DNA from: Vibrio xiamenensis
GTDB lineage: Bacteria; Pseudomonadota; Gammaproteobacteria; Enterobacterales; Vibrionaceae
Direction: 5' to 3'
NCBI RefSeq assembly: GCF_900100015.1
Contig: NZ_FNDD01000025.1
Span: forward strand, 22,619-86,618
Length of the DNA stretch: 64,000 bases
The notes beneath the pieces are model-generated. The model saw nothing but the letters and a program-made list of their open reading frames with translations. It did no database searches and was not told where the DNA came from. Shown in pieces: positions 17,057 through 26,579 of the stretch (the first letter of the stretch is position 1; each line of letters begins with the position of its first letter). A program made the translations under genes and the position numbers.

Positions 17057-18325
17057 ATGAACAAGACGCGTCTGTTTAAAAAAACGTTGCTAGCAGCAAC
17101 GGTAGCGCTCTCCGCGCAACAAGCTATGGCGGCAGGCTTCCAGCTAAACGCACAGTCAGCAACAGGTTTAGGCCGTGCATTTGCTGGTGATGCAGTTATT
17201 GCTGATAACGCTTCTGTCATGGCACGTAACCCTGCCGCGATGGCATTATTTGATAAAATGTCGCTATCGTTGGGTTTTGAAAGTATTACGACATTAATCG
17301 ATGTCAAAGATGCGACATATAGCACAGCACTTGGATCTTCTACTGCTGTAGATGATTACGATGATGTAGGTGGCACATCTGTTGCGCCAAACATCCATTT
17401 AATCGTTCCAGTCAACGATAAATTTGCTTGGGGCGTTACTGCTTACAGTAACTTCGGCACCAAAACTGAGTTCTCAGATAGTTATACAGCTACTGAATAC
17501 GGCGGTCTTACCGATGTAAAAAGCTTTAACTTTGGGCTAGCAGGCTCTTACCGCGCCAATGAACACCTAAGCATAGGTTTTGGTCTTGATGCTATCTATG
17601 GTCAAGGCAGCTTGAAACGTTCTCCAAGCGCAACCATCTCAACACTAACAGGTTTATCTGGTGATCTTATTAACGTTAACGATGCTGATGGCTGGGGCTT
17701 TGGCTTCAACGTTGGTGCAGTCTATGAACTGGATGCGAATAACCGTTTTGGTCTTTCCTACCGCCATAGCCCAGATTTTGAAGCCAAAGATGACGATGGA
17801 CAAAAAATCACGCTTCCATTACCAGACATCGCAGAATTCTCTGGCTTTCATAAAATCGATAACACCCAGTTTGCCGTTCACTATAGTATCCAGTGGATCG
17901 GTTGGAGCGACTTTAACCAAATCGATTTCGATGATCTAAATTCAAGTAAGTCAGCATTAGCTGCCCTAGGGACTAGCTATGACAAGCAATACCAATGGCA
18001 AGATGGTTGGCACTACGCTATCGGTGGTACTTACTACTTAAACAGCGACTGGACTCTACGTGCCGGTTATATGTACGACACCAGTGCCCAAGACAGTGTG
18101 AAGTCAATTTCAGTACCTGACTCGGACCGTCAATGGCTATCAGCTGGTTTCACATACAACATCAACGCTGTGTCTAATGTCGACTTTGGCTTTACTTACC
18201 TAATTGGTAAAGATGTTGATGTTGAAGAGAGCACTACAATTTCAGGAACAGAGCTTTCTTCAGTAACGGCTACAACACACGCTGATGCGATCCTAGTTGG
18301 TCTGCAATACAGCCGCACATTCTAA
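17057..18325 (+). CDS. fadL: FadL-type outer membrane long-chain fatty acid channel (copy 1)
   Basis: Outer membrane 14-strand barrel that binds and passes long-chain fatty acids. The product has 422 residues with a clear signal peptide (MNKTRLFKKTLLAATVALSA...AMA) and the FadL mature start AGFQLNAQSATGLGRAFAGDA, which forms the N-terminal plug. Conserved NPA (ARNPAAMALF) and a C-terminal aromatic residue (YSRTF) fit outer membrane assembly. An AAAAAGGAAAAA ribosome site precedes it. It is separated from the second copy by a terminator, so each is probably an independent unit. Confidence 0.93.
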   Translation: MNKTRLFKKTLLAATVALSAQQAMAAGFQLNAQSATGLGRAFAGDAVIADNASVMARNPAAMALFDKMSLSLGFESITTLIDVKDATYSTALGSSTAVDDYDDVGGTSVAPNIHLIVPVNDKFAWGVTAYSNFGTKTEFSDSYTATEYGGLTDVKSFNFGLAGSYRANEHLSIGFGLDAIYGQGSLKRSPSATISTLTGLSGDLINVNDADGWGFGFNVGAVYELDANNRFGLSYRHSPDFEAKDDDGQKITLPLPDIAEFSGFHKIDNTQFAVHYSIQWIGWSDFNQIDFDDLNSSKSALAALGTSYDKQYQWQDGWHYAIGGTYYLNSDWTLRAGYMYDTSAQDSVKSISVPDSDRQWLSAGFTYNINAVSNVDFGFTYLIGKDVDVEESTTISGTELSSVTATTHADAILVGLQYSRTF

Positions 18326-18351
18326 TTTCTACTCGCTAGAAAGCGCATATT

Positions 18352-18375
18352 AAGGGGCCATTGGCCCCTTTTTTG
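18352..18375 (+). terminator. Terminator after fadL copy 1
   Basis: The stem GGGGCC-ATT-GGCCCC (18354-18368) is followed by eight T. Confidence 0.85.
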
Positions 18376-18609
18376 TATTTAAAATTACTCAATTGAGCAT
18401 ACATCTGTACTCTCATCGCCTTAATTCACACTACAAGTGTTCACTTAAATTCTTTACGCCACAGCATAAAGGCAGAATATACGTTTTTAAAATCACAATA
18501 TTTAGATGATAACTCTAAATAAAGGCGAGTTTGTGTTTTTCACTTTCTAAAGTAAATATTCAAGATTTACACTTTCATACTTTGTAACTGCCTATTTCAT
18601 AAATAAATA

Positions 18610-19887
18610 ATGACAAAATCCACAACGATTTTCGCTATTTCTACATCTTTAGGACTAACCTTGGGTTCGTCGTTGGTTCACGCTTCAGGGTTTCAACTTG
18701 CCGAATATTCTGCGACCGGTCTTGGCCGTGCTTACGCAGGTGAAGCCGCGATTGCGGATAATGCCAGTGCACAGTGGCGAAACCCAGCTTTGCTCACCTA
18801 CCTGCAAGGTACGCAAATCTCTGCAGGCGCTGTGTATGTCAACCCAAACGTCGATGTGCAAGGAACTGTCGCGGGCGCGATTAGCACCCGTTCAAACGAC
18901 TATGCCAATGATGCTGTCGTGCCAAACCTGTATGTTTCACATCAATTTAATGATCAACTTTTTCTCGGTGCAGCGTTTGGTACTAACTACGGTATGATAA
19001 CAGAACTTGGCAGTGGCTTTGCCGCCAGTCACTTTGGTGACCAAGCAAGCGTCGAAACCATGGAAGCCAACCTAAACTTAGGTTACAAACTCACTGAGCA
19101 GTGGCGTTTTGGCGCTGGTGTGCGTTACATCTTAGGTGAAGGTAAATTTGGCGCCACTTCTGCGTCGCAAACCGAACCAACTCTCGCGACAGGCACCACG
19201 CTAAAATACATGCAAGGTGATGACACCGCGTGGGGATGGCAACTCGGCGCCACTTGGCAACCAACGCCACAAACACGCTTTGGATTGGCTTACAAGTCGG
19301 CGGTGGATTTAACGCTTGCTGGCTACGCTGAAGGCGTAGCGTTTGGACTGAGTACCACAGGGCGTGATTCTGGCTCAATGGATTTGACTCTACCTGCGAC
19401 AGCCGAAATCGCTGGATATCACCAAATCAGCCAACGCTGGGCGATTCACTCTAGCCTCAATTGGACCGATTGGAGTTCATTTGACAAGTTGGTGGCTGAC
19501 CTCGACACTCTCGGCTCGCAAACGGTAAAAATCGAAAACTGGCGCGACAGTTACCGCCTAGCCGTCGGTACCACTTACCAGTGGAATAAAGCACTGACGC
19601 TGCGCTCCGGCGTCGCATACGATACGTCAGCGGTCAGCGATAAAAATCGGACGATTACCATTCCAGAAATTGACCGTACTTGGTTTAGCTTTGGTGCAAC
19701 CTACGCGCTCACCGATCAATTTAGCCTTGATGCCGGCGCGACCTATGTCTACACCAAAGACGCAGATATTACTGAGTCTCGTGGTTATGCCTCAGACGAT
19801 ACGGCAGAAGCTATCGGCGGCCAATTTGTCGGCACAGTATCAGGCAATATCGTGATTTTCGGTGTTCAGGCTAACTACCGCTTTTAA
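18610..19887 (+). CDS. fadL: FadL-type outer membrane long-chain fatty acid channel (copy 2)
   Basis: Second FadL-family barrel, 425 residues, with signal peptide (MTKSTTIFAISTSLGLTLG...VHA) and mature start SGFQLAEYSATGLGRAYAGEA. The NPA motif (WRNPALLTY) and terminal YRF agree with the family. The two copies share the plug and strand framework but differ considerably elsewhere, so this is an old duplication. No Shine-Dalgarno sequence is visible in front of the ATG; the upstream bases are AT-rich. Confidence 0.92.
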   Translation: MTKSTTIFAISTSLGLTLGSSLVHASGFQLAEYSATGLGRAYAGEAAIADNASAQWRNPALLTYLQGTQISAGAVYVNPNVDVQGTVAGAISTRSNDYANDAVVPNLYVSHQFNDQLFLGAAFGTNYGMITELGSGFAASHFGDQASVETMEANLNLGYKLTEQWRFGAGVRYILGEGKFGATSASQTEPTLATGTTLKYMQGDDTAWGWQLGATWQPTPQTRFGLAYKSAVDLTLAGYAEGVAFGLSTTGRDSGSMDLTLPATAEIAGYHQISQRWAIHSSLNWTDWSSFDKLVADLDTLGSQTVKIENWRDSYRLAVGTTYQWNKALTLRSGVAYDTSAVSDKNRTITIPEIDRTWFSFGATYALTDQFSLDAGATYVYTKDADITESRGYASDDTAEAIGGQFVGTVSGNIVIFGVQANYRF

Positions 19888-19958
19888 TCGTCTGCGGGTT
19901 TGCAATCATTCAAATTCGCAATAACTTAAATACACGATAAATTAGGCCTGCAATGGTA

Positions 19959-19988
19959 AAAAAGCCACCGAGATAGCGGTGGCTTTTT
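19959..19988. terminator. Bidirectional terminator between fadL and mlaA
   Basis: The stem GCCACCG-AGATAG-CGGTGGC (19964-19983) is flanked by A-run and T-run, between convergent genes. Confidence 0.85.
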
Positions 19989-20022
19989 ATTGGCTGAACG
20001 CCATAACAATCAGGCGGCTTTA

Positions 20023-20769
20023 TTAATATTCATCAAGATATGAATCCAGCTCTTCTTCTGCTTGTTGGTTATACGTGTCGTGTTTGACTCCAGCTTTGTA
20101 GTCTTGACGCTGAAAATACACATCTCGAGTCAGGGAGTAAGGATCAGGAGAGTTCTCTAGCATCGCTTCTTGAGAAACAAGCTGCGCCCGGGTTTCCATT
20201 CCTTCAATTGCCCACTTACCAAGCCCTGCCCAGAAGTTCAAATATGAGAGTGGGACGTACATATCATCAACCAAGTCCGCACTTTCACGTACTGTCCAAG
20301 GACCATAGCCTGGTACCATCAAATAAGGACCATCACCCACTCCATAGTGCCCAACCACATCGCCAAAGGTTTTTTCGTCGTGCTTGTTGATTCCTGCCTC
20401 TGACGCGATATCGATCAAACCCAGCAAACCAAAGGTCGAGTTAATCCAAAAACGGTTAAAGTGGTCTAACGCTTTACGGCCATTGCCCATAACCAAGTTA
20501 TTGATAATGCTCGCTGGCTCATCGAGGTTACTTAGAAAGTTCGCAATACCGATTCTCACCGGACTTGGCGTGTAATCGACATAAGCAAGAGAGACCGGCC
20601 TAACAAGATAAGGATCCAAGTAGTCGTAGTTGATATCCCACATCACCCGGTTGAAACCTTCAAACGGGTCATTCACGTCGGAAGTATTTCCATCATCTGG
20701 ATTTGAAGCACACCCAAAAATAAAAAGGCATAGCAATAGCGCCACCCATGCCCGAGGCTGATATTTCAT
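20023..20769 (-). CDS. mlaA: Lipoprotein MlaA (VacJ), phospholipid asymmetry system
   Basis: Outer membrane lipoprotein of the Mla system, which removes misplaced phospholipids from the outer leaflet. The start is placed at 20769, giving a lipoprotein signal MKYQPRAWVALLLCLFIFGC with lipobox FGC. The frame is open upstream to 20835, but that stretch contains the terminator of ccmI. Family blocks DPFEGFNRVMWDINYDYLDPYLVRPV, NFLSNLDEPASIINNLV and GPYLMVPGYGPWTVRE are visible. The usual partner genes mlaBCDEF are not nearby. Confidence 0.93.
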   Translation of the reverse strand: MKYQPRAWVALLLCLFIFGCASNPDDGNTSDVNDPFEGFNRVMWDINYDYLDPYLVRPVSLAYVDYTPSPVRIGIANFLSNLDEPASIINNLVMGNGRKALDHFNRFWINSTFGLLGLIDIASEAGINKHDEKTFGDVVGHYGVGDGPYLMVPGYGPWTVRESADLVDDMYVPLSYLNFWAGLGKWAIEGMETRAQLVSQEAMLENSPDPYSLTRDVYFQRQDYKAGVKHDTYNQQAEEELDSYLDEY

Positions 20770-20784
20770 TGTTTTACTTTCCAT

Positions 20785-20812
20785 AAAAAAGGCTGGACGA
20801 AACCAGCCTTTG
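20785..20812 (-). terminator. Terminator at the end of the ccm operon
   Basis: On the minus strand the stem GGCTGG/CCAGCC is followed by six T, directly before the mlaA start and after the ccmI stop at 20835. It separates the ccm operon from mlaA. Confidence 0.75.
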
Positions 20813-20834
20813 TTTCCAATACAATCTACAACCA

Positions 20835-22055
20835 TTAAGGATATTGCTGATTTATTATTATATTAACAGCTTGGTCAATTTTAACGACTTTGCTCTCACC
20901 AAACCAGTCTCCATGTTTGGTCGCGACATTACCGTCGCTGTCCAGTCGAACTCGAACCATTAAGGTATCGAGGTCAGAAAGCTTACTGCTCTCTAACATG
21001 CTGTTTCTGTCATCCAGTTCCACAGTCATCGGGAACGAGGATAACGGGTAACGCGCCGCTGCAACTGGCATTGGTGAACCATCTGCGCGATGTACCGAAA
21101 CAATCACCACAGCATTTGGGTCAACGTTAACGGCTTTGTCTAACGCTATGGTTACTTTAACAGATGCCGATGGCGCACCCGCTTGTTTCATTTGTTTCTT
21201 TGCGCTGTCTATACTTCGCGACAACATTTCATAGCGCTCATCATCAGGGCCTATCATTTGCTGCATGACACCCCAGTATTTCACTGCCGCGGCGAAATCT
21301 TGACGTTCATACGCATCAAATGCAAGCAGAGAAAAGACGCGAATATCGACGTAATCTTTCTTCGCCAAGCGTTGCAGCAATTGACGTGACAGGTCTTGGT
21401 CTGCAGGGTCTTGAGACAGCATTAACGCCTGTGCGTACCCAAGCTGAATATCTTCATCTTGCGGCTTTAACTGATAAGACTTTTGCATCGCACCGACCGC
21501 CGTATTAGCGTCGCGATTAGCTAATGCGATGCGACCAAGCAGCATCCAACCCGTGGCATCTTTAGGCTGGTAATACAGCCGCGTGCGTAGGCCTAATGTC
21601 AACGCTTGCATCTCTTGATCGGTTAACACAGCGCCATCTTTGGTCATCAATTTCTGTGAAAGCTCAGGCAATTGTGACGTGATGCCTTGCCAATTGGCGA
21701 CTTGTTTTGCCGCGCCAAAATGTGCATATAAGCCATACGAAAGCAGCGTCATTAACAGTAGCGATGGAATCAAAATAAGCCAAGGCGACAAACTTTTGCC
21801 TTCACTGACTTGTGGCTGAGTTGGAATATCATCCAGCAGCGATTGTTTGAGATCGGTAATCAAATCTTGCTGATCGTTAACCAAACCTTCTGTGGTTTCG
21901 AGTTCTAGCTCGCCCAAACGGTCTTTGTAGAAAGCTTTATTTAACTCATCACGCAATAACTGATCATTGTTCTCTCGCTGCTTTAACGCTGGCAAGAAAA
22001 CAAACACTGCACAAATCGCAATCAACACCACAGAAGCTAACCAAAAATAACTCAT
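20835..22055 (-). CDS. ccmI: Cytochrome c maturation protein CcmI
   Basis: Membrane-anchored TPR protein that holds apocytochrome c for haem ligation. The product has 406 residues with two N-terminal membrane spans (about residues 3-21 and 92-110, SLSPWLILIPSLLLMTLLSYGLY), then TPR-like repeats (about 170-270: GWMLLGRIALANRDANTAVGAM, PQDEDIQLGYAQALM). A beta-rich C-terminal domain follows. It overlaps ccmH by 4 bases and is the last gene of the operon. Confidence 0.9.
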   Translation of the reverse strand: MSYFWLASVVLIAICAVFVFLPALKQRENNDQLLRDELNKAFYKDRLGELELETTEGLVNDQQDLITDLKQSLLDDIPTQPQVSEGKSLSPWLILIPSLLLMTLLSYGLYAHFGAAKQVANWQGITSQLPELSQKLMTKDGAVLTDQEMQALTLGLRTRLYYQPKDATGWMLLGRIALANRDANTAVGAMQKSYQLKPQDEDIQLGYAQALMLSQDPADQDLSRQLLQRLAKKDYVDIRVFSLLAFDAYERQDFAAAVKYWGVMQQMIGPDDERYEMLSRSIDSAKKQMKQAGAPSASVKVTIALDKAVNVDPNAVVIVSVHRADGSPMPVAAARYPLSSFPMTVELDDRNSMLESSKLSDLDTLMVRVRLDSDGNVATKHGDWFGESKVVKIDQAVNIIINQQYP

Positions 22056-22537
22056 TTCTTGGTCTCCTGTTGCTGATTATTCGACTCAAGAAGCGCTTTC
22101 AAACGGGCTTCTTTATCTCCGTCCCATTGTTCTGATTCTGGATGAGCAACCTTTGACTTACGGCTGCGTATCACAATAAAACCAAAGCCAAACACGACAA
22201 CGAAAAGTGGTCCAAGCCACAAAATCGCCGTCGATAGCGTGAATGGCGGATTATAGGTAATGAAATCGCCGTAGCGTGCTGTCATATAATCAACAATGTC
22301 TTGCTTGGATTTGCCCTGCTTAGTCATTTCATACACTTTATGACGTAAGTCTTGCGCCAGCGCGGCGTTCGAGTCGGCAATGCTATTGTTTTGGCACTTA
22401 GGACAGCGCAAGGTATTGCTCAGTTCTTGAAACTGGGTTTCTTGTTCAGGCGTCTCGAAATCATATACTTCGATCGCCGCATGGGCAGCGACGGACAATA
22501 ATAGCGCACACACTAAGCTGAATAATCGCATTCTCAT
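22052..22537 (-). CDS. ccmH: Cytochrome c maturation protein CcmH
   Basis: Periplasmic thiol-disulfide protein that keeps the haem-binding cysteines of apocytochrome c reduced. It has 161 residues, with signal peptide MRMRLFSLVCALLLSVAAHA, then the family motif LRCPKCQNNSIADSNA with Cys45 and Cys48, and a C-terminal membrane span (ILWLGPLFVVVFGFGFIVI). This is the short form, with CcmI encoded separately. Confidence 0.95.
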   Translation of the reverse strand: MRMRLFSLVCALLLSVAAHAAIEVYDFETPEQETQFQELSNTLRCPKCQNNSIADSNAALAQDLRHKVYEMTKQGKSKQDIVDYMTARYGDFITYNPPFTLSTAILWLGPLFVVVFGFGFIVIRSRKSKVAHPESEQWDGDKEARLKALLESNNQQQETKK

Positions 22538-23088
22538 CCTTTCGCCTCCTTAAGCAATTGCTCATACAGCGGCTGCAGCTTGGCTTGCCAATTGGTGGCA
22601 TTCACATCCCCTACGTGGCGATAGCGAATCACGCCGTTGGCATCGATAAGAAACGTTTCTGGCGCGCCATATACACCAAGATCGAGCCCCAACATACCAT
22701 CGCCATCAAACAAACTGATCAGATACGGATTACCCAAACTGTTTAGCCAATTGATCGCTTTATCGCGCTGGTCTTTATAGTTAAGACCAATGATCTTCAC
22801 CCCTTGCCCTGCAAGTTGATTAAGGTATTGGTGCTCAGCATGACAAGTCGGACACCAAGTCGCCCAAACGTTGAGCAATAAAGGTTCGCCTTTAAAAATC
22901 GACTGATCGTACTCTTTACCTGGCTCGGCCAAATCTTCTAATTTAAAGGTCGGTACACTTTTACCAACCAATACGGATTCGAGCTTAGTAGGGTCGTCCC
23001 CTTCTGAGTTGCGATTAAGCTGAGTAACAAATACAGCGACCAAAGCAACAAATGCGATCAGAGGGATAAATAAGATTTTTTTGTTCAT
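22534..23088 (-). CDS. ccmG: Thiol:disulfide interchange protein CcmG/DsbE
   Basis: Membrane-tethered periplasmic thioredoxin-like protein of the cytochrome c pathway, 184 residues. An N-terminal anchor (ILFIPLIAFVALVAVFV) precedes the active site WATWCPTCHAEH (Cys79, Cys82) and the conserved PETFLID loop that holds the cis-proline region. It overlaps its neighbours by 4 bases on both sides. Confidence 0.95.
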   Translation of the reverse strand: MNKKILFIPLIAFVALVAVFVTQLNRNSEGDDPTKLESVLVGKSVPTFKLEDLAEPGKEYDQSIFKGEPLLLNVWATWCPTCHAEHQYLNQLAGQGVKIIGLNYKDQRDKAINWLNSLGNPYLISLFDGDGMLGLDLGVYGAPETFLIDANGVIRYRHVGDVNATNWQAKLQPLYEQLLKEAKG

Positions 23089-25040
23089 AACGCCTCCTTC
23101 GCGGTTTTTCTAAAGCGGTAGCGCTTGTCACTGATCGCCAACGCGCCACCGATTGCCATAAAGATGCCGCCCATCCAGATCCAACGAACAAAAGGTTTGT
23201 AGTACACGCGCACAGCCCAAGCATGGCCGTCTTCCAACTGTTCACCCATCGCAACATAAAAATCTCGTGTGATAGAACGGTCAATCGCCGCTTCAGTCAT
23301 CATCGAGCGCGCAGTGCGATAAAAACGCTTTTCTGCATGTAGAGTGTTCACCAATTGACCCGCACGATTTAATTCAAAATCAGCGATGTAACCGTCATAG
23401 TTCGGGCCATCTTTATCACGTAGCCCAGCAAAATAAAGGTCGTAACCTTGTAGCTCAAAATGCTCACCAGGCGCTAAACGCACATCACGTTCAATGCTGT
23501 AGTTTTGCACCATCGCAATACCAATAATGGTAACCGCAAGCCCAAAGTGGCCGAGTACCATTGACCAATGACTACGGGGTAATTTTTGCAATCCTTGCCA
23601 TAAAGGGTGACGATGAGTGGCGCGAAGATAAATTTCGTAACCCAGTAGCAGCGTTATCCACCAAGCCATCACCCAGCCCATGTATGCCATAGCGCGAAAT
23701 TGCTCCGCCAGTGCAAACAGCGTCGCAGCGCCGAGTCCAAACGCCAGAACGCCGGTGACTAGCATTGGCTTGATTAGGGTTGATAACTGTTCACGCTTCC
23801 AGCGAATCAATGGACCGACACCAAGTAAAAACGCGAAAGGAATCATTAACCAAGCAAATAGGCTATTAAAGAACGGCGCACCAATCGAAACGCTGCCAAG
23901 CCCGAGCTGTTTATGAACTAATGGCAACAAGGTACCAACGAGCACAACCACCAGCGCCGCGATCAGCAGGATGTTGTTAGCCAGCAGCGCATTTTCGCGT
24001 GACAACAGGTCAAAATTACCACGCACACGTACGGCTGCGCCTTTGAGGGCGAACAACAATAAAGAACCGCCGATCACGACCACCAAAAACGCGAGAATAA
24101 ACATACCGCGAGCCGGATCCGACGCAAACGCATGCACCGAAACTAAAATCCCAGAACGGACCAAGAAGGTCCCAAGCAGACTCAGCGAAAAAGCGGAAAT
24201 GGCCAGCAGAACAGTCCAGGCTTTAAATGTGCCGCGTTTTTCCGTGACGGCTAATGAGTGCATCAACGCCGTACCCGCAAGCCATGGCATAAACGAAGCG
24301 TTTTCGACTGGATCCCAGAACCACCATCCGCCCCAACCTAACTCATAGTAAGCCCACCACGAACCAAGCACGATACCAACAGTGAGAAACATCCATGCGG
24401 CGGTCGTCCATGGTCTTGACCATCTTGCCCATGCGGTATCAAGTCGACCCGTCATTAACGAGGCGATCGCAAACGAAAACGCCACCGAGAACCCAACATA
24501 GCCCATATACAGCATCGGCGGGTGGATGATTAAACCAGGATCTTGAAGCAGTGGATTGAGGTCTCGACCATCAACTGGGAAAAACGGCAACGTGCGTAAA
24601 AACGGGTTTGAAGTAATAATGATAAACAGCAAAAAGCCGACACTTATCATCCCCATGATACTGAGTACACGAGCCACTGACTCTTGCGGCATTCCGCGAC
24701 TAAATGTGGCAACGGCCACGGTCCACGCGGACTGAATCAACACCCAAAGCAGTAACGAGCCCTCATGAGCCCCCCATACCGCTGTCAGTCGATAATACCA
24801 AGGTAGTGCACTGTTTGAGTTAGCCGCAACATATTGAACAGTAAAGTCATTGGTGTAAAACGCCCAGAGCAAAACCGCAAATGACAACACCAATAGCGAA
24901 AACATGCCCCAAGCCAGAGGACGAGCACTGTTCATCAGCATGACATTATTACGGCTGGCCCCCCAAAGCGGTAAAATACTCAATAACAGCGCTAATGAAA
25001 GCGAGAGAATCAGAGCAAAATGGCCTATCTCAACGATCAT
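23085..25040 (-). CDS. ccmF: Haem lyase subunit CcmF
   Basis: Large inner-membrane protein (651 residues, about 15 spans) that attaches haem from holo-CcmE to apocytochrome c together with CcmH/CcmI. The haem-handling tryptophan-rich signature WGGWWFWDPVENASFMPWL is present near residue 233. Also present are the early block WGAHEGSLLLWVLI and DPGLIIHPPMLYMGYVGF. It overlaps ccmE by 4 bases. Confidence 0.96.
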   Translation of the reverse strand: MIVEIGHFALILSLSLALLLSILPLWGASRNNVMLMNSARPLAWGMFSLLVLSFAVLLWAFYTNDFTVQYVAANSNSALPWYYRLTAVWGAHEGSLLLWVLIQSAWTVAVATFSRGMPQESVARVLSIMGMISVGFLLFIIITSNPFLRTLPFFPVDGRDLNPLLQDPGLIIHPPMLYMGYVGFSVAFSFAIASLMTGRLDTAWARWSRPWTTAAWMFLTVGIVLGSWWAYYELGWGGWWFWDPVENASFMPWLAGTALMHSLAVTEKRGTFKAWTVLLAISAFSLSLLGTFLVRSGILVSVHAFASDPARGMFILAFLVVVIGGSLLLFALKGAAVRVRGNFDLLSRENALLANNILLIAALVVVLVGTLLPLVHKQLGLGSVSIGAPFFNSLFAWLMIPFAFLLGVGPLIRWKREQLSTLIKPMLVTGVLAFGLGAATLFALAEQFRAMAYMGWVMAWWITLLLGYEIYLRATHRHPLWQGLQKLPRSHWSMVLGHFGLAVTIIGIAMVQNYSIERDVRLAPGEHFELQGYDLYFAGLRDKDGPNYDGYIADFELNRAGQLVNTLHAEKRFYRTARSMMTEAAIDRSITRDFYVAMGEQLEDGHAWAVRVYYKPFVRWIWMGGIFMAIGGALAISDKRYRFRKTAKEAL

Positions 25041-25522
25041 TGCGCCTCTCCTTGAGTTTGTTGCTGACTGTAGGTCATTGGCTGATGGTTTTTGTCCATC
25101 GCTTCTGCAATCTCTGGTGGCATGTAATTTTCATCGTGCTTAGCAAGCACTTCAAACGCTTCTACTGTGGTTGCATCTTTCAGCACACCTTGCGCTACAA
25201 TCCCCTGCCCTTCGCGAAACAAGTCAGGCAAGATACCGTCATACGTCACGGTGACTTGAGGCCCACGGTCTTTCAACTTGAAAGAGACTTTTAGTGATTT
25301 TGGATCGCGTTTGACTGACCCTTCAACCACCATACCACCAATACGTAAACGCTGACCGACTTCAGGCTTGCTGCCATCGGGTTTGCCATTGACGATTTCA
25401 GATGGCGTATAGAAGAGATCCATATTTTGGCTCAGGGCATAGAGCATTAAACCGACACTGATACCAATGCCCAATAAAATGGCGAGTACGATAGTGAGTC
25501 GCTTTTTACGTCTAGGATTCAT
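25037..25522 (-). CDS. ccmE: Haem chaperone CcmE
   Basis: Periplasmic haem chaperone that binds haem covalently before passing it to CcmF. The product has 161 residues with an N-terminal membrane anchor (LTIVLAILLGIGISVGLMLYAL) and an OB-fold domain. The haem-binding motif LAKHDENYMPPE carries His129 and Tyr133, as in canonical CcmE. Confidence 0.96.
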   Translation of the reverse strand: MNPRRKKRLTIVLAILLGIGISVGLMLYALSQNMDLFYTPSEIVNGKPDGSKPEVGQRLRIGGMVVEGSVKRDPKSLKVSFKLKDRGPQVTVTYDGILPDLFREGQGIVAQGVLKDATTVEAFEVLAKHDENYMPPEIAEAMDKNHQPMTYSQQQTQGEAQ

Positions 25523-25725
25523 AGCGTATTCTCCATTTTTTTAGCTGCGTCGATGCGAACTTGGCGCTCAACTCGGTTTTTAACATCTTTTAATAACTGC
25601 TTGCCGGCACGTAAGCTATTCAAAAGTAACACCAGCATCGAAATGAAGGTGATGCCAAACGCACTCCAAACATACGCAGCGTAACCACCCATATTGAGAA
25701 ACTGTTCGAACGAGTCAAAATACAT
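25519..25725 (-). CDS. ccmD: Haem exporter protein CcmD
   Basis: A small membrane protein (68 residues) that helps release holo-CcmE from the CcmABC complex. It has one span (AYVWSAFGITFISMLVLLL) and a basic tail. The family pattern F-x-MGGYAAYVW is visible. Overlaps ccmE by 4 bases and ccmC by 1 base. Confidence 0.92.
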   Translation of the reverse strand: MYFDSFEQFLNMGGYAAYVWSAFGITFISMLVLLLNSLRAGKQLLKDVKNRVERQVRIDAAKKMENTL

Positions 25726-26483
25726 TACTTAACTCCCTTTTCGGCATGCGATTGAGTCGCGAGGCTCACAACCCAAGGTCGATGAATCTCTTTACGAATA
25801 ATTTCGTTACGTAGACGAATCATCGCGACTGCAGCAAAGAAAAGCGCGAAGCCGATGATTTCGATGAGTAGTGGCCAAAGCATGTCTGAAGAAATGGATG
25901 GTTTAGCAAACTTGGTGATGGTTGCCCCTTGATGAAGAGTATTCCACCACTCAACAGAGAAGTGGATGATAGGAAGGTTCACGACCCCAACAATTGCCAG
26001 AATACCAGCGGCTTTTTCCGCGGTTTTGGCGTCATCAAATGCGTGATACAGGGCAATCACACCGAGGTATAGAAACAGTAAAATCAGCTCAGACGTTAAA
26101 CGCGCATCCCAAACCCACCACGCACCCCACATAGGTTTGCCCCACACAGAGCCGGTAATTAAAGCGATAAAAGTGTAAACCGCGCCAATTGGAGCCATGG
26201 CTAATGCTGCCATATTTGACAGTTTCACCTGCCAAACTAATCCGATAAATGCGGCGATGGCCATTGATAAATAGATACCCATTGACCAAATCGCAGCGGG
26301 AACGTGGATATATATAATTCGAAAGCTATCGCCTTGTTGGTAATCTGCAGGCGCGTATGCCAGCCCCCAAACTGTGCCTACCGCTAAAAAGGCGATAGCC
26401 AGTATCGAAAACCAAGGAAGAAACCGCCCACATAACTGATAGGTGGTTTCAGGCTTAGCATAGGGATGAAGCCATTTCCACAT
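25725..26483 (-). CDS. ccmC: Haem exporter protein CcmC
   Basis: Six-span inner-membrane protein that loads haem onto CcmE. It has 252 residues from the ATG at 26483 (MWKWLHPYAKPETTYQ), as in E. coli; an in-frame start four codons earlier is less likely. The tryptophan-rich haem motif WGAWWVWDARLTSELILLFLY and the block IIYIHVPAAIWSMGIY are conserved. It is separated from ccmB by an unusually long gap of about 96 bases. Confidence 0.96.
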   Translation of the reverse strand: MWKWLHPYAKPETTYQLCGRFLPWFSILAIAFLAVGTVWGLAYAPADYQQGDSFRIIYIHVPAAIWSMGIYLSMAIAAFIGLVWQVKLSNMAALAMAPIGAVYTFIALITGSVWGKPMWGAWWVWDARLTSELILLFLYLGVIALYHAFDDAKTAEKAAGILAIVGVVNLPIIHFSVEWWNTLHQGATITKFAKPSISSDMLWPLLIEIIGFALFFAAVAMIRLRNEIIRKEIHRPWVVSLATQSHAEKGVK

Positions 26484-26579
26484 TGTTGATCTCACTCTAC
26501 TTCAATTGCTCACTCTTCAAAATGATTGAAAAGCTTATAATTTATTTAAAAATCGGGGAATAATTATTATCAGAATTTC

